DNA from: Thalassovita aquimarina
GTDB taxonomy: Bacteria; Pseudomonadota; Alphaproteobacteria; Rhodobacterales; Rhodobacteraceae
Length of the DNA stretch: 64,000 nt
Assembly: GCF_018219815.1 (NCBI RefSeq)
Contig: NZ_JADMKU010000003.1
Span: forward strand, 1-64,000
Direction: 5' to 3'
Both the position numbers and the translations under genes were made by a program. The notes beneath the pieces were generated by a model, which worked only from the letters and a program-made list of their open reading frames with translations, ran no database searches and was not told the origin of the DNA. Of this stretch, positions 45,071-54,103 are shown piece by piece; the first letter of the stretch is position 1; every line of letters starts with the position of its first letter.

Positions 45071-46239
45071 CTCACCGGCTCCTCGAGTTCGATATGCTTC
45101 ATGTAATTTTGCAGGGCACGCAGGTATTTCGAATGCGCGCTGATATCGCTCGGCGGCACGCCGCGATCGATGCTTTCCCCGATCAGGTTGCCGGCCTGCG
45201 GTACGTAGTGCAATGGCGTGTCGCCAAACAGTTCTTTCAAGCGCCGGGTGCCGATACGCTGCCCGAACATCCGCGATTCCCACTTGTTGAACACCACCTG
45301 TACCGGGAAATCGTCACCGCGCAGCCGCTTGATCCGTTCGACCAGTTCGAGCGTGTGCTTGATCGCGGGCAGGTTCAGCTCGGTCACAAGCGTCAGGGTA
45401 TTCACCGCCGCCAGCACGTCGTCTTTCCACTCGGTTTCGTAATAGGGGATGTCCAGAAACACCTGCTCGTGCTCGGCGCTGACCGCATCCAGCATCCGCA
45501 GGACCAGTTCATAACCGTTCAGGTCGGTGTTCAGTTCGGGCCGTTTGAATGAATACAGGTAGAAACCGTGTTCATGCTGCTGCCGGATCACGCGGATGAA
45601 TTCCCCATCCACCCGGCGCGGTGTCGCCACCACATTGGCCAGGTTGAAATTGCTGACCATGTTCACCACGAACCCGCAATTTCCGGTCGAGAAGTCCAGA
45701 TCGAACAGCGCGACCGTTCCCTTCTTGCTGAACAGTTTGGTTGCGGCCAGGTCCGCCATCGAAACCGCCATCGTGGTCGCCCCCGCGCCGCCCACCGTGG
45801 ACACCACCGCATGGACCCGGTTGTCATGGGTTTTGCGGGCCCGGACGCCCTTGAAGATGCTGTCCATCAATTCGTCGCCGCCGACCGGAGAGGGCAGCCA
45901 GTCCAGCACGTTGAACTTGAACAGAATCCGCGTTTCCTGCGGCGACAGCGGCGGTGTCGTGACGATCAGCGGCATTTCGGGCGCGAGGCCCCTGATCTTG
46001 TTCAGGAAATCCACGTTCTCACCATTCATACCGCTCAGGTTCGCGATGGTAACGTCCGCGTTGGACAGATGGGTTTCCAAGTTCAGATCGGCTTCGTCGA
46101 TGGCCGAAAAAAGGATTCGCCGGTTGGCTTCGAGCAGACCTTCCAGTTCGGTCGAAACCGCGCCCGGCCCATTCACAAGATTAAGCTGGATATTGGGCTG
46201 CTTGGACATGGACAGGCTTTCGTCAGCACGCAAATTCAT
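45067..46239 (-). CDS. tadZ: TadZ/CpaE pilus localisation protein
   Basis: This 390-residue protein has an N-terminal receiver-like domain (about residues 18-130) and a C-terminal ParA/MinD-type ATPase domain. The deviant Walker A position reads VGGAGATT (residues 149-156), without the usual lysine. FDLDFSTGN marks the Walker A-prime region. TadZ places the pilus machine at the cell pole. The start at 46239 overlaps the tadE stop (ATGA) and has GGGGAG seven bases upstream. It overlaps the transpeptidase gene at its end. Confidence 0.92.
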   Translation of the reverse strand: MNLRADESLSMSKQPNIQLNLVNGPGAVSTELEGLLEANRRILFSAIDEADLNLETHLSNADVTIANLSGMNGENVDFLNKIRGLAPEMPLIVTTPPLSPQETRILFKFNVLDWLPSPVGGDELMDSIFKGVRARKTHDNRVHAVVSTVGGAGATTMAVSMADLAATKLFSKKGTVALFDLDFSTGNCGFVVNMVSNFNLANVVATPRRVDGEFIRVIRQQHEHGFYLYSFKRPELNTDLNGYELVLRMLDAVSAEHEQVFLDIPYYETEWKDDVLAAVNTLTLVTELNLPAIKHTLELVERIKRLRGDDFPVQVVFNKWESRMFGQRIGTRRLKELFGDTPLHYVPQAGNLIGESIDRGVPPSDISAHSKYLRALQNYMKHIELEEPVR

Positions 46240-46889
46240 GGGCACACTCCCCGGCAACTGGACAAATCTTCGCTGGTCATCGCGACCGGCTGAGTGGGGA
46301 TCGAAAACGCCCCAAAACTGGAAGATGGTGAAAAGTACCTTACCAGATCATCCAGAATGAACATGTCGAAGGTCAGGTTTCGCACCTCGACACGAACGGT
46401 AACGACAGGCCCCCTGGGACGTCCGACATAACCAAGCCCCGAACGCGTGTAGCTGATCCTGAGATTGCCGCTGTCGGTAATGAATGGCGCGACATCGCAC
46501 ACACCGACAAGATCTGTCAGGCTGCCGGTGGCACCGCACACGCCGTCACCCCCATCGTAGATCCGCGCCAGCGCGGCGGCATCGCACGGTGCGGCGCCGG
46601 CGCCGCAAACCACTGTCACGGGCGTCGTCGGGACAGGATCGCCATCCGCTTCCGTCGGATAATCCGCCGTCAATGCGGACATGTCAGCCACTGCCGGGGT
46701 CGATACGATGGCCAGACGTGCGGCGATCTGCATCGCCTTCGCGGTCTGGCTGAACTGGTACATCATACCGCCGACTTCGATCATTCCCGCGATCACCATC
46801 ACGACCAAGGGAATGCTCAACAGCGCCTCGATCATCGTGACGCCCGATTCCTGAGCCAGGAACCGCCGTAAGGGACCGCGCTTTACCAT
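46236..46889 (-). CDS. tadE: TadE-like minor pseudopilin
   Basis: This 217-residue protein has a short basic leader, FLAQESGVTMIEALLSIPLVVMVIAGMIEVGGMMYQ, in which the glycine and following hydrophobic stretch with Glu at +5 form the prepilin peptidase site. The rest is periplasmic with several cysteines. TadE and TadF are minor pilins or assembly factors. The start at 46889 has GAGGTTC upstream and overlaps the preceding gene by seven bases. Confidence 0.88.
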   Translation of the reverse strand: MVKRGPLRRFLAQESGVTMIEALLSIPLVVMVIAGMIEVGGMMYQFSQTAKAMQIAARLAIVSTPAVADMSALTADYPTEADGDPVPTTPVTVVCGAGAAPCDAAALARIYDGGDGVCGATGSLTDLVGVCDVAPFITDSGNLRISYTRSGLGYVGRPRGPVVTVRVEVRNLTFDMFILDDLVRYFSPSSSFGAFSIPTQPVAMTSEDLSSCRGVCP

Positions 46890-47347
46890 CCGATGAACCT
46901 CATCTGATATGAGTATTCGATGGTGGGGGCCGTCCCCAGCACAAAGCCCATGACCGGCGAACCCCGATATACCGTCCGCCCGGTCACGGTGACCACATCG
47001 TTCGGTCCGGGCGGTGACGGCGGCGTGGCAGGAGTGATGGTCAGTTCGGACGCGTCGTTCCAACCGACGACACGTTCGTAACTGCCGACCGTCGGCTGGC
47101 CGTAGAAAGCGATATTGCGCGCAATGGTCTGCGAACAGGTGACACCGTTGAGCGAATTCGCGCAGCGCGACCAATATCGCGCTGCGTCGCGTACCCCCGC
47201 CTGCAACTGCATACGCTGCCACAGCATGTTGCCGAATTCCAGCAACCCGAAGGACAGGATGATAAGCACGGGGACGACAATGAGGGTCTCAACAAGGATG
47301 GTCCCCTGTTGATCCTCACAGACGCCGGTATTGCCGTGCTCAGACAT
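46883..47347 (-). CDS. TadE/TadF-like minor pseudopilin
   Basis: This 154-residue protein has the same design as its neighbour: a leader ending DQQG, then TILVETLIVVPVLIILSFGLLEFGNML, a TadE-type hydrophobic segment with Glu at position +5. The mature periplasmic part has a cysteine pair. The start at 47347 (MSEHGNTG) is chosen because the in-frame ATG at 47401 adds an unrelated hydrophobic leader, but its ribosome site is weak. It is probably TadE or TadF; the two are hard to separate by sequence. Confidence 0.85.
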   Translation of the reverse strand: MSEHGNTGVCEDQQGTILVETLIVVPVLIILSFGLLEFGNMLWQRMQLQAGVRDAARYWSRCANSLNGVTCSQTIARNIAFYGQPTVGSYERVVGWNDASELTITPATPPSPPGPNDVVTVTGRTVYRGSPVMGFVLGTAPTIEYSYQMRFIGW

Positions 47348-47445
47348 AGCGAGACCGATCTCGTTCAAGAACAAATGCACAAATGCAGGAACGGTGGGCA
47401 CTCATTCGCACCATCGTCCGGTTGTTCGATCAACGGCACCGGTGT

Positions 47446-47652
47446 TCAGCCACCATAGCCGACCGTGGTTTTGTAAGCAGCAGGCGGCCAGGGTTGTATT
47501 TCCTGGATCGCCGTGTTCGCCATGGAAGCGTTGCCCACACGTGCCGTGACCGTATCGCGGTTGCTCAGGTAGTCCGCGCAGCCCGACAGGACCAGGGTCG
47601 AAACCCCAAAAAGCGCGGCGATACCCAGCTTACTTTTTCTTGATGACAGCAT
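47446..47652 (-). CDS. Small lipoprotein in the rcpB/CpaD position
   Basis: This 68-residue protein has a lipoprotein signal with lipobox LSGC near residue 25, leaving only about 43 mature residues. The start at 47652 has GGAG eight bases upstream and overlaps the secretin gene by 23 bases, so it is coupled to it. In other Tad loci the gene after the secretin encodes the longer CpaD/RcpB lipoprotein. This may be a reduced version or an unrelated pilotin-like lipoprotein; I cannot tell. Confidence 0.75.
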   Translation of the reverse strand: MLSSRKSKLGIAALFGVSTLVLSGCADYLSNRDTVTARVGNASMANTAIQEIQPWPPAAYKTTVGYGG

Positions 47653-49066
47653 CTTCAAACTCCAGATCAATCATGTGGCCGTAAGGGCCGGCGACTCCGT
47701 GGCCGTCGCGGAACCGGCGCAGCAGGTCGCGGTTCACTTCCAGCATCCCCAGGAGGAAGAGTTCGACATCATTCGAAGAGCGCGCATCATCCAGCGGCGA
47801 GGCCAGCGGCTTGTTCGGGCCGGAGGGCTGCACCAGACGCGGCGTCACCAGGATCACCAGATCGGTTTCCCGCTTCTGGAATCCGCGCGAGCTGAACAGA
47901 GCACCGAGAATCGGAACCTGCCCCAGCCACGGCACCTGGTCGGTGGTGCGCGCGTTGTTGGCCTGCAGCAGCCCGGCGATCGCAAAGCTTTGCCCGTTGC
48001 GCAGCGAAACGGTGGTTTCGGCCTTGCGCGAAATGAAGGCCGGCTGGCCATTCACCGATACGGACGGGTCGATATCGCTGACCTCGGGGCTGATGCGCAG
48101 GCTGATCAGTTCGCCATCCAGAACCTGCGGCAGGAAATTCAGGCGCACACCGTATTCGCGGTAGTCGGTGCCCGAAATCGCGGTTCCGTTTTCGTTGATC
48201 GTTGCTTCGGGAATCGGCACTTCGCCACCGACGACGAAATTCGCCTCGATCCCGCTGGTCGTGACCAGTTTCGGATTGGCAAGGCGACGGGCAAGGCCCT
48301 TGGATTCTAGTGCGTTGATGACCACGTCGATCTGCACCCCGGACACTTCCAGCAATTCGCCCACGACCGACCCGAACGGGGTCGCGGTGGTCGCCGAGAA
48401 CTGCGCGCCATTGGTGTTGAAAACCTGTTCGCCGTTGCTGGTCCGGGTCCCGGTCAGGTCGACACCCAGGTTCCGGCCCGAATTCCGCTCGACCTCGAGG
48501 ATGCGAACATCGAGCTCGACCTGCTGGGCACTTTTAACCTGCATCGCGTTGATCACCGGATCGCTGGAAAACTGCGAGGCAATGTCCATCACGCGGCGTT
48601 CATCCACGTTATCCTTGACCTTGCCCGAAATGCGGATGCGATTGTTGACGTTCAGCACATCAACCTGCGCACTTGGCACCGCGCGGGCAATCGCGCGCTC
48701 CAATTCCGTGAAATCGGTGCGAACAAGGACCGAAACGACCTCCAGCAGCTTTTTATCGCTGTCATAGAGCGTCACGTTGGTCAGGCCGTTTTGCCGGGCC
48801 TGAATGTAGAGAGAACTGTCGGTCAGCGGGAAAGCATCGATGATACCGGTGTCCCCGATCAGGATGTCCGCATAAGGTTTGTTGGTCCGCACCGTCAGCG
48901 TCGTGCTTGGTGCGATTTCGATCTTCGACACGACCCCGTCGTCGATCATGATGTCGCGCGTCTGCGCCGACGCCGGCACCGCCAGCGCCACGGCAATCAG
49001 AGACAGCAGTCCCAAAACCGCGAATCCGCCCGATGCCTTCATTTTGTGGATGAATTTATTCATCAT
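47630..49066 (-). CDS. rcpA: Tad outer-membrane secretin RcpA/CpaC
   Basis: This 478-residue protein is the outer-membrane pore for the Flp pilus. A signal peptide ends near AVPASAQT. An N-terminal pilus-associated and BON-like part is followed by the secretin domain with QVELDVRILEVERNSGRNLG and VPWLGQVPILGALFSSR and the C-terminal ETDLVILVTPRLV strand. I chose the start at 49066 (MMNKFIHK), which has GGCAGGTAGAA in front, over 49102. It lies 66 bases after cpaB. Confidence 0.95.
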   Translation of the reverse strand: MMNKFIHKMKASGGFAVLGLLSLIAVALAVPASAQTRDIMIDDGVVSKIEIAPSTTLTVRTNKPYADILIGDTGIIDAFPLTDSSLYIQARQNGLTNVTLYDSDKKLLEVVSVLVRTDFTELERAIARAVPSAQVDVLNVNNRIRISGKVKDNVDERRVMDIASQFSSDPVINAMQVKSAQQVELDVRILEVERNSGRNLGVDLTGTRTSNGEQVFNTNGAQFSATTATPFGSVVGELLEVSGVQIDVVINALESKGLARRLANPKLVTTSGIEANFVVGGEVPIPEATINENGTAISGTDYREYGVRLNFLPQVLDGELISLRISPEVSDIDPSVSVNGQPAFISRKAETTVSLRNGQSFAIAGLLQANNARTTDQVPWLGQVPILGALFSSRGFQKRETDLVILVTPRLVQPSGPNKPLASPLDDARSSNDVELFLLGMLEVNRDLLRRFRDGHGVAGPYGHMIDLEFEDAVIKKK

Positions 49067-49132
49067 TTCTACCTGCCCTCGAAAACTGCTCGTATTCAAC
49101 AATCACAGTCCCTCCCAACACTCGGCCAACGC

Positions 49133-50329
49133 TTATTGCTTCGCTTCGGCGCTGCCTTGGCTGAATTCGTCCGCCTCGGCTCGTCCCACCTTGTATTCGG
49201 CCCGATTTCCGTTCCGAATGACACCTATCGTGCTTTTCTTAGGCGGCGACACAACAACCGGCTTTTCAACAACGCGTTCAACCACGACTTCTTTCTCGAC
49301 TATAACAGGTTCCTGCGACTGAATCTTCTCTTCTACCCCCTCGAGGCGTACAGAAATTCCTTCAGATATGTTTTTTAGCAACGTTTCGAGCTCATCAAGG
49401 CGCTGTTGCGAAGCTTCGTCAACCGATTGCCCTACGGCAAGCCGTGCTTCCTCGGCCGCCTTATCCGCCTCTGCCTGCATCTTCAGCAGCTCTTCGCGGG
49501 CCAGGCTCGCCTCTTCCTTCGCCTTCTCGGCCTCTTCCCGTATTCTCTGCAGGTTTTCGCGGGCAAGTGCTTCGGATACATCGGCATCGCTGAGTTCGAC
49601 GAGCGTCATCCGGTCGGTCTGTTCCACATCGTTCGAGGCCACGTTGCGCAGCGCCAGGGACAGGGTGCCGACATTGGCGGCAAGCACCAGTTTCTGCGCC
49701 TCCTCGGTATTCACCTCGAAGGTCACCGTGCGCACGACGCTTGGCTGATCCTTGCGGTCGTCCGCGATCTGGTCGATCGCCAGCACCTTCACGCCTTGCA
49801 GCAGAACGTCGACAAAGGATTCACCCGCCTTGCCGCGGGTCAGCAAGATATCGACCCGGTCGCCCGGCAGAACGAAGCCGGCCACGCCAAGAACATCGTT
49901 CACCCTGATCGACACCGCCTTCATCCCCGGCGTCAGCGCCGTGGACAGCTTGGCCCTTTGACCGGGTATCGTCACCTTGTTTGACAGAATGGGTTCGCCG
50001 ACCGACATCGTCGTCAACGCGAAACGCGCGTTCTCCTCGCTGTCGTCGATGACGAGATCCCCCACGGTCGTAAAGGATCCCTGCGGCAAGACATCGCTTG
50101 CCCACTCGATTTCGCGCAACTTGTTCGGGATCAACCTTTCGCCAAAGCTGATCTGTTCCGCCGCGACGACGATCGTGTGCTTGGGTTTCCCGTCATCGTC
50201 CCGTGTGAATGCGGGGATCGAATCCGTGATCTGTTGTCTTTCCAACGCCAGCCAATTACGCGCGCCGACAACGGCAAGACCGGCTAGAATCAGCGCCAGA
50301 ACGAAGCTAATGACTATCGAAAGCCGCAT
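49133..50329 (-). CDS. rcpC: Flp pilus assembly protein RcpC/CpaB with C-terminal coiled coil
   Basis: This 398-residue protein has an N-terminal membrane anchor (residues 4-23), a SAF domain (about 51-120) and the RcpC/CpaB domain with GVAGFVLPGDRVDILLTR and LAANVGTLSLALR. Typical CpaB proteins end soon after this; here an extra stretch of about 160 residues follows, with a strongly charged alanine/glutamate coiled coil (about 248-340) and a repetitive VEKEVVVERVVEKPVVV segment. CpaB is thought to link the secretin with periplasmic wall components. It is the first gene of the main block after flp. Confidence 0.92.
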   Translation of the reverse strand: MRLSIVISFVLALILAGLAVVGARNWLALERQQITDSIPAFTRDDDGKPKHTIVVAAEQISFGERLIPNKLREIEWASDVLPQGSFTTVGDLVIDDSEENARFALTTMSVGEPILSNKVTIPGQRAKLSTALTPGMKAVSIRVNDVLGVAGFVLPGDRVDILLTRGKAGESFVDVLLQGVKVLAIDQIADDRKDQPSVVRTVTFEVNTEEAQKLVLAANVGTLSLALRNVASNDVEQTDRMTLVELSDADVSEALARENLQRIREEAEKAKEEASLAREELLKMQAEADKAAEEARLAVGQSVDEASQQRLDELETLLKNISEGISVRLEGVEEKIQSQEPVIVEKEVVVERVVEKPVVVSPPKKSTIGVIRNGNRAEYKVGRAEADEFSQGSAEAKQ

Positions 50330-50522
50330 ACGCTATCCCCACTCTCAATCCCCGGATTTCTGCCCTGCTCCGATTTGTGCACACCCGGGTTTGCGTGCAA
50401 CTTGGTTTCGAAGCCCGGTTCCAGCGGAACCTGTCCGAATTGTCTGACTTGACGCAATTCGATCCAACGCAACCCAGATCAATTCCAGCGCTTGAATTGA
50501 AAGCTCAGCTTGAAAAAGCGCA

Positions 50523-50544
50523 GCCCTGGCGATAACGCCAGGGC
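50523..50544 (-). terminator. Terminator behind flp
   Basis: GCCCTGGCG (50523-50531), loop ATAA, GCC-rich partner CGCCAGGGC (50536-50544) form a perfect nine-base-pair stem. On the minus strand the stem is followed by TGCGCTTTTTC. It lies 62 bases after the flp stop and before cpaB, and probably limits transcription from the strong flp promoter into the assembly genes. Confidence 0.8.
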
Positions 50545-50605
50545 CGCAATGGCTAGCCATGTGGCCCTGACCGAATCAAGGTAGCTTCCACGACCGGAGA
50601 GACCG

Positions 50606-50818
50606 TCAGGTCGCCGGGGTCGCGCCCAGAACGCTCTGAATCCAGCCACCCCAGGCCGTCCAAGCTGCCGACAGGTTCTGTCCGAAGATCAGAACAGCAC
50701 CGATAACACCGCCGATCAACAGGCCGAGAACAACCAGGTATTCGGTCAGCGCCAGCCCCTCTTCTTCATCTTGAAAACGACGGGCAAGGTCTGCGATGTA
50801 TTGCGTAACGAAATTCAT
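50606..50818 (-). CDS. flp: Flp family type IVb pilin
   Basis: This 70-residue prepilin has the leader ending DEEEG and the mature start LALTEYLVVLGLLIGGV. TadV would cleave after Gly21 to give a 49-residue pilin with Glu at +5 and Tyr at +6, the Flp signature. It is the major subunit of Tad adhesion pili. The start at 50818 has GGAG ten bases upstream; the ATG at 50833 is possible. It is first in the locus, with its own terminator behind and a long AT-rich region in front. Confidence 0.93.
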   Translation of the reverse strand: MNFVTQYIADLARRFQDEEEGLALTEYLVVLGLLIGGVIGAVLIFGQNLSAAWTAWGGWIQSVLGATPAT

Positions 50819-51480
50819 CCCATTCAACTCCATATATTCAAAGCGCTCGAAGCGCGTTTCTCTTCGCTCAACTCTCCGCGTGTATTTCACTGTACGCGTT
50901 TTCTTACGGATCAAGGCAGAAACTTCACCGACTTCATCCGGCTTACAAAGGTTAGACTGGCACTCGGAAAACAACGGAACATTGATTTAGATTAAGAAAA
51001 TGCCGACCCTCACACAAATTTCCTGGTAAGAGCGACGTCCAACCTATTGAAATAGTATCAAATTAAATATACCCGTCTGCAAAACATCTAAAAAACTGTT
51101 TGTTTCAACATCTAATGGTTGAAATTTTCGCCCTATGCTTGTTTTTCGCATGACGAATACAGCAAAATTGTGACTTTTTTGAAACATTTGTTGGGCGGCT
51201 TCGGGCGAACTTTGCAGCTGAAATTCAATTTATTATAGAGAAAAAACCCGATTTTCCACCGCCGCATGCCCGGAATAGATTCGTTTGCGAATCACATATT
51301 ACGCCCCGATTCAGGGCCACGGCAGATAAGGCAGACCGCCCCGCATGCCGGGTCAATTCCGGTATCCTTCGTCGGGTCCTGACTGAAAAAATCCGCTGCG
51401 CTCCATGACCAGTTGCCAATTATCCCCCGCCGGGAACCGGGACAGTACGGACCGTCGTTGCTCCATATCTCCGGTTGCGC
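50819..51480. promoter_or_regulatory. AT-rich upstream region of flp
   Basis: These 662 bases contain no gene I can support. The part 51000-51240 is far more AT-rich than the rest of the window and should hold the flp promoter and its regulatory sites, on the minus strand. One clear inverted repeat (51103-51124) is listed separately. The stretch 51240-51480 up to the deacylase stop looks like ordinary non-coding sequence. Confidence 0.5.
51103..51124. promoter_or_regulatory. Inverted repeat in the flp upstream region
   Basis: TTTCAAC (51103-51109) and GTTGAAA (51118-51124) form a perfect seven-base inverted repeat with an eight-base spacer, about 285 bases upstream of flp. It could be an operator for a dimeric regulator of pilus expression. 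No matching regulator is known from the window. Confidence 0.35.
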
Positions 51481-52641
51481 TTACCGGCATTGTCGGGCGC
51501 GAAGCCCTTCGAGGAAGGCCAGGCAGGCCTCGATCTGCGACGTCTCGATATATTCATCTGGAATATGCGCCTGATCGATGCTGCCCGGTCCGAACACCAC
51601 GCTGGGCAGGCCTTCGCGGTCGAAACATCCCGCATCGGTACCGAACGGCGCGGCGGTGAAGCTGTTTTCTCCGCTCAGCTGCCGCACCACGTCCAAGGCC
51701 GACGAATCCGGATCGAAGCGCAGCCCGGGATAGTTCGAAACCTCTTCGGTGACGATTGACGCCTGCGGGAACGCCGCCTGCATTTCCGTTTCCAGATCGG
51801 TCAGGAACGCCTCGATCCGCTGCATCGGCGCGATGCCGTCGTCGGGCGGGGTGACGCGCAATTCCCAGTCCAGCGTGCAATCCTCGGCGATGATGCTGCG
51901 CCCGGCGCCGCCGCCGATGGTGCCAACGTTGACCGTGTTAAAGGGGGGCTGAAACGGGCTGTCGGGCAGCGGCTTGGCCGCGAACTCCTGCCCCAGCCCT
52001 TCCAGGAAGGTGATGAAGCGGGCGGCGTAGTGGATGGCGCTGACACCGCGCCCGGGATCGGAGGAATGACCGGCGACACCGGTGAACCGGGTACAGCGTT
52101 CGAACCCGCCCTTGTGGCCCGCGATCACCTTCATTTCGGTCGGTTCGCCCACGATCACTGCCGCCGGTTTCATCCCCGTCGCCACGAAATGCCGCGCCAG
52201 CCCCGGCGCGCCGATGGAACCCGGTTCCTCGTCATAGGTGAAGGCAAGGTGAACGGGACGTTTCAGCGGCGCCGTGACCAGATCGGGCACGATGGCAAGG
52301 GCGCAGGCAAGGAACCCCTTCATATCGACCGCCCCGCGGCCATAGACGCGGCCCCCATCGCGCGTTAGCTCGAAGGCCGGCCTTGTCCAGGCCTGCCCGT
52401 CGACCGGCACCACGTCCATGTGCCCCGACAGGGCAACGCCGCCATCGATGGCCGGGCCGATGGTGGCCAGCAGGTTGGCCCGTTCTCCGCTGTCGTCATG
52501 GATCAGTTCGGCATAGACCCCATGATCCTTCAGGTAGTCATGGATGTAACCGGCAATGGTCAGGTTTGACTGCCCCGGCAGGCTGGGAAACCGCACCAGG
52601 TAATCGAGAAGCGCAAGGGCTGTGTTCAGGGTTGCGGCCAA
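51481..52641 (-). CDS. M20 family deacylase, acetylornithine deacetylase-like (ArgE)
   Basis: This 386-residue cytoplasmic zinc enzyme belongs to the ArgE/DapE/M20 family. Visible landmarks are SGHMDVVPVDG, YGRGAVDMKG, YDEEPGSIG and VGEPTEMK; the catalytic Asp and Glu and the metal ligands are all in place. It would release an amino acid from an N-acyl amino acid such as acetylornithine. It is the last gene of the minus-strand unit with the TRAP transporter, separated from dctM by about 110 bases containing a terminator-like hairpin. The pairing suggests catabolism of an imported N-acyl amino acid rather than arginine biosynthesis. Confidence 0.88.
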   Translation of the reverse strand: MAATLNTALALLDYLVRFPSLPGQSNLTIAGYIHDYLKDHGVYAELIHDDSGERANLLATIGPAIDGGVALSGHMDVVPVDGQAWTRPAFELTRDGGRVYGRGAVDMKGFLACALAIVPDLVTAPLKRPVHLAFTYDEEPGSIGAPGLARHFVATGMKPAAVIVGEPTEMKVIAGHKGGFERCTRFTGVAGHSSDPGRGVSAIHYAARFITFLEGLGQEFAAKPLPDSPFQPPFNTVNVGTIGGGAGRSIIAEDCTLDWELRVTPPDDGIAPMQRIEAFLTDLETEMQAAFPQASIVTEEVSNYPGLRFDPDSSALDVVRQLSGENSFTAAPFGTDAGCFDREGLPSVVFGPGSIDQAHIPDEYIETSQIEACLAFLEGLRARQCR

Positions 52642-52671
52642 TTTTATGCGTCCCGTATTGCAATAAAATCA

Positions 52672-52700
52672 AAACGGCCCGGCGATGAGCCGAGCCGTTT
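52672..52700 (-). terminator. Terminator-like hairpin behind the second TRAP operon
   Basis: AAACGGC (52672-52678) pairs with GCCGTTT (52694-52700) and inner bases also pair. On the minus strand it is followed by GATTTTATT. A smaller hairpin, TGACGGC (52715-52721) with GCCGTCA (52726-52732), stands just before it. They lie between dctM (ends 52751) and the deacylase gene (starts 52641), so the deacylase may be only partly co-transcribed. Confidence 0.6.
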
Positions 52701-52750
52701 CGGATTGAAATCCCTGACGGCACGCGCCGTCAAGCCGTCTTTTGCCGCCG

Positions 52751-54100
52751 TCAGCCGTAGAACAGGCGCACCAGCACCATGGTGATCGACGGGAAGGCCA
52801 CAAGGATCGCGATCCGGATGATGTCGGAGGCCACGAAGGGCAGCGCGCCGCGATAGGTCTGCCCGATGCCGACGCCCTTGGATATCGCGTTGATGACGAA
52901 AAGGTTCATCCCCACCGGCGGCGTGATCAGCCCGATTTCCGCCGACATCAGAACGAGGATGCCGAACCAGATACCGATTTCAGCCTGCGGAATGCCGAAA
53001 TCCAGCTGCGTCACGATCGGGATGAAGATCGGCACGGTCAGGAAAATCATCGCCAGCGAATCCATCACCGTCCCCAGGATCAGGTACAGCAGCAGCATGC
53101 CGATCAGGATCAGCCACGGGCTGACATCGGTTTCCAGGAAATAGGCCGCCAGCGTCTGCGGAAGCTGCGCCGAGGACAGGAACGAATTGAAAACGCCCGC
53201 AGCGAGGATGATGAAGAAGATCATCGCAGAGGTCTGGGCGGTGTTCAGCAGCGCCTGCTTGATCACGTCGATGCTCAGGCTGCGCTTGGACCATGCCACG
53301 ATCGCGGTGCCGGCGACGCCCACGGCCGCGGCGGCGGTGGGCGAAAACGCCCCGGTATAGATACCACCGATCACCAGCGCGAAGATCACCATCACCGGCC
53401 AGACCTGGAACAGCGCCTGGAACCGCGCGCGATAGGGCATCCGCGGCAGCGCGTTGCCCGATCCCGGCACCATCCTTGTGTAGATCGCCACCGTGACCAT
53501 GTAGCCCAGCATGGCAAGGATGCCGGGCACGAAGGCGGCGGTGAACAGCTTCTCGATATTTTCCTCGGCCAGGATCGCGTAGACGACCAGAACCACCGAG
53601 GGCGGGATCAGGATGCCGAGCGTGCCGCCGGCGGCCAGCGCGCCGGTGGACAGCGCGCCGCTATAGCCCGCGCGGTGCAGTTCCGGCAAAGCCACCCGGC
53701 CCATCGACGACGCGGTAGCCAGCGACGATCCGCAGACCGCGCCGAACCCGGCCGAGGCGCCGATCGCCGCCATGGCCAGCCCGCCGCGACGGTGCCCCAT
53801 CCAGGCCTCGGCGGCCTTGAACAGGGCGGCGGACATGCCGCCGCGGGTGGCGAATTCGCTCATCAGCAGGAACAGCGGGATGATCGACAGCGAATAGTTG
53901 GTCAGCGTGCCATAGGTGAAGGTCTTCAGCTGGCTGTCCATCATCCGCATGTTGCCGGCGACCAAGTAGGTGCCGACCAGACCGACGATGAACATCGCGG
54001 CGGCCAGCGGCACGCGCAGCGCGATCAGCAGCAGCAGGACCGGGAAGCCGAGCAGACCAAGTTGAAAATCAGTGAAAGTGGATGTCAGGAATTCGAACAT
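52751..54100 (-). CDS. dctM: TRAP transporter large permease (DctM)
   Basis: This 449-residue polytopic protein is the large permease of a second TRAP system. DctM blocks include GTLGILIPPSVVLVVYAIL, GTVMDSLAMIFLTVPIFIPI and GLITPPVGMNLFVINAI. About twelve membrane segments are present. It starts four bases after the small permease stop. It is of a different subfamily from the DctM at 13257-14528, judging by length and sequence. Confidence 0.95.
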   Translation of the reverse strand: MFEFLTSTFTDFQLGLLGFPVLLLLIALRVPLAAAMFIVGLVGTYLVAGNMRMMDSQLKTFTYGTLTNYSLSIIPLFLLMSEFATRGGMSAALFKAAEAWMGHRRGGLAMAAIGASAGFGAVCGSSLATASSMGRVALPELHRAGYSGALSTGALAAGGTLGILIPPSVVLVVYAILAEENIEKLFTAAFVPGILAMLGYMVTVAIYTRMVPGSGNALPRMPYRARFQALFQVWPVMVIFALVIGGIYTGAFSPTAAAAVGVAGTAIVAWSKRSLSIDVIKQALLNTAQTSAMIFFIILAAGVFNSFLSSAQLPQTLAAYFLETDVSPWLILIGMLLLYLILGTVMDSLAMIFLTVPIFIPIVTQLDFGIPQAEIGIWFGILVLMSAEIGLITPPVGMNLFVINAISKGVGIGQTYRGALPFVASDIIRIAILVAFPSITMVLVRLFYG

Positions 54101-54103
54101 GGA

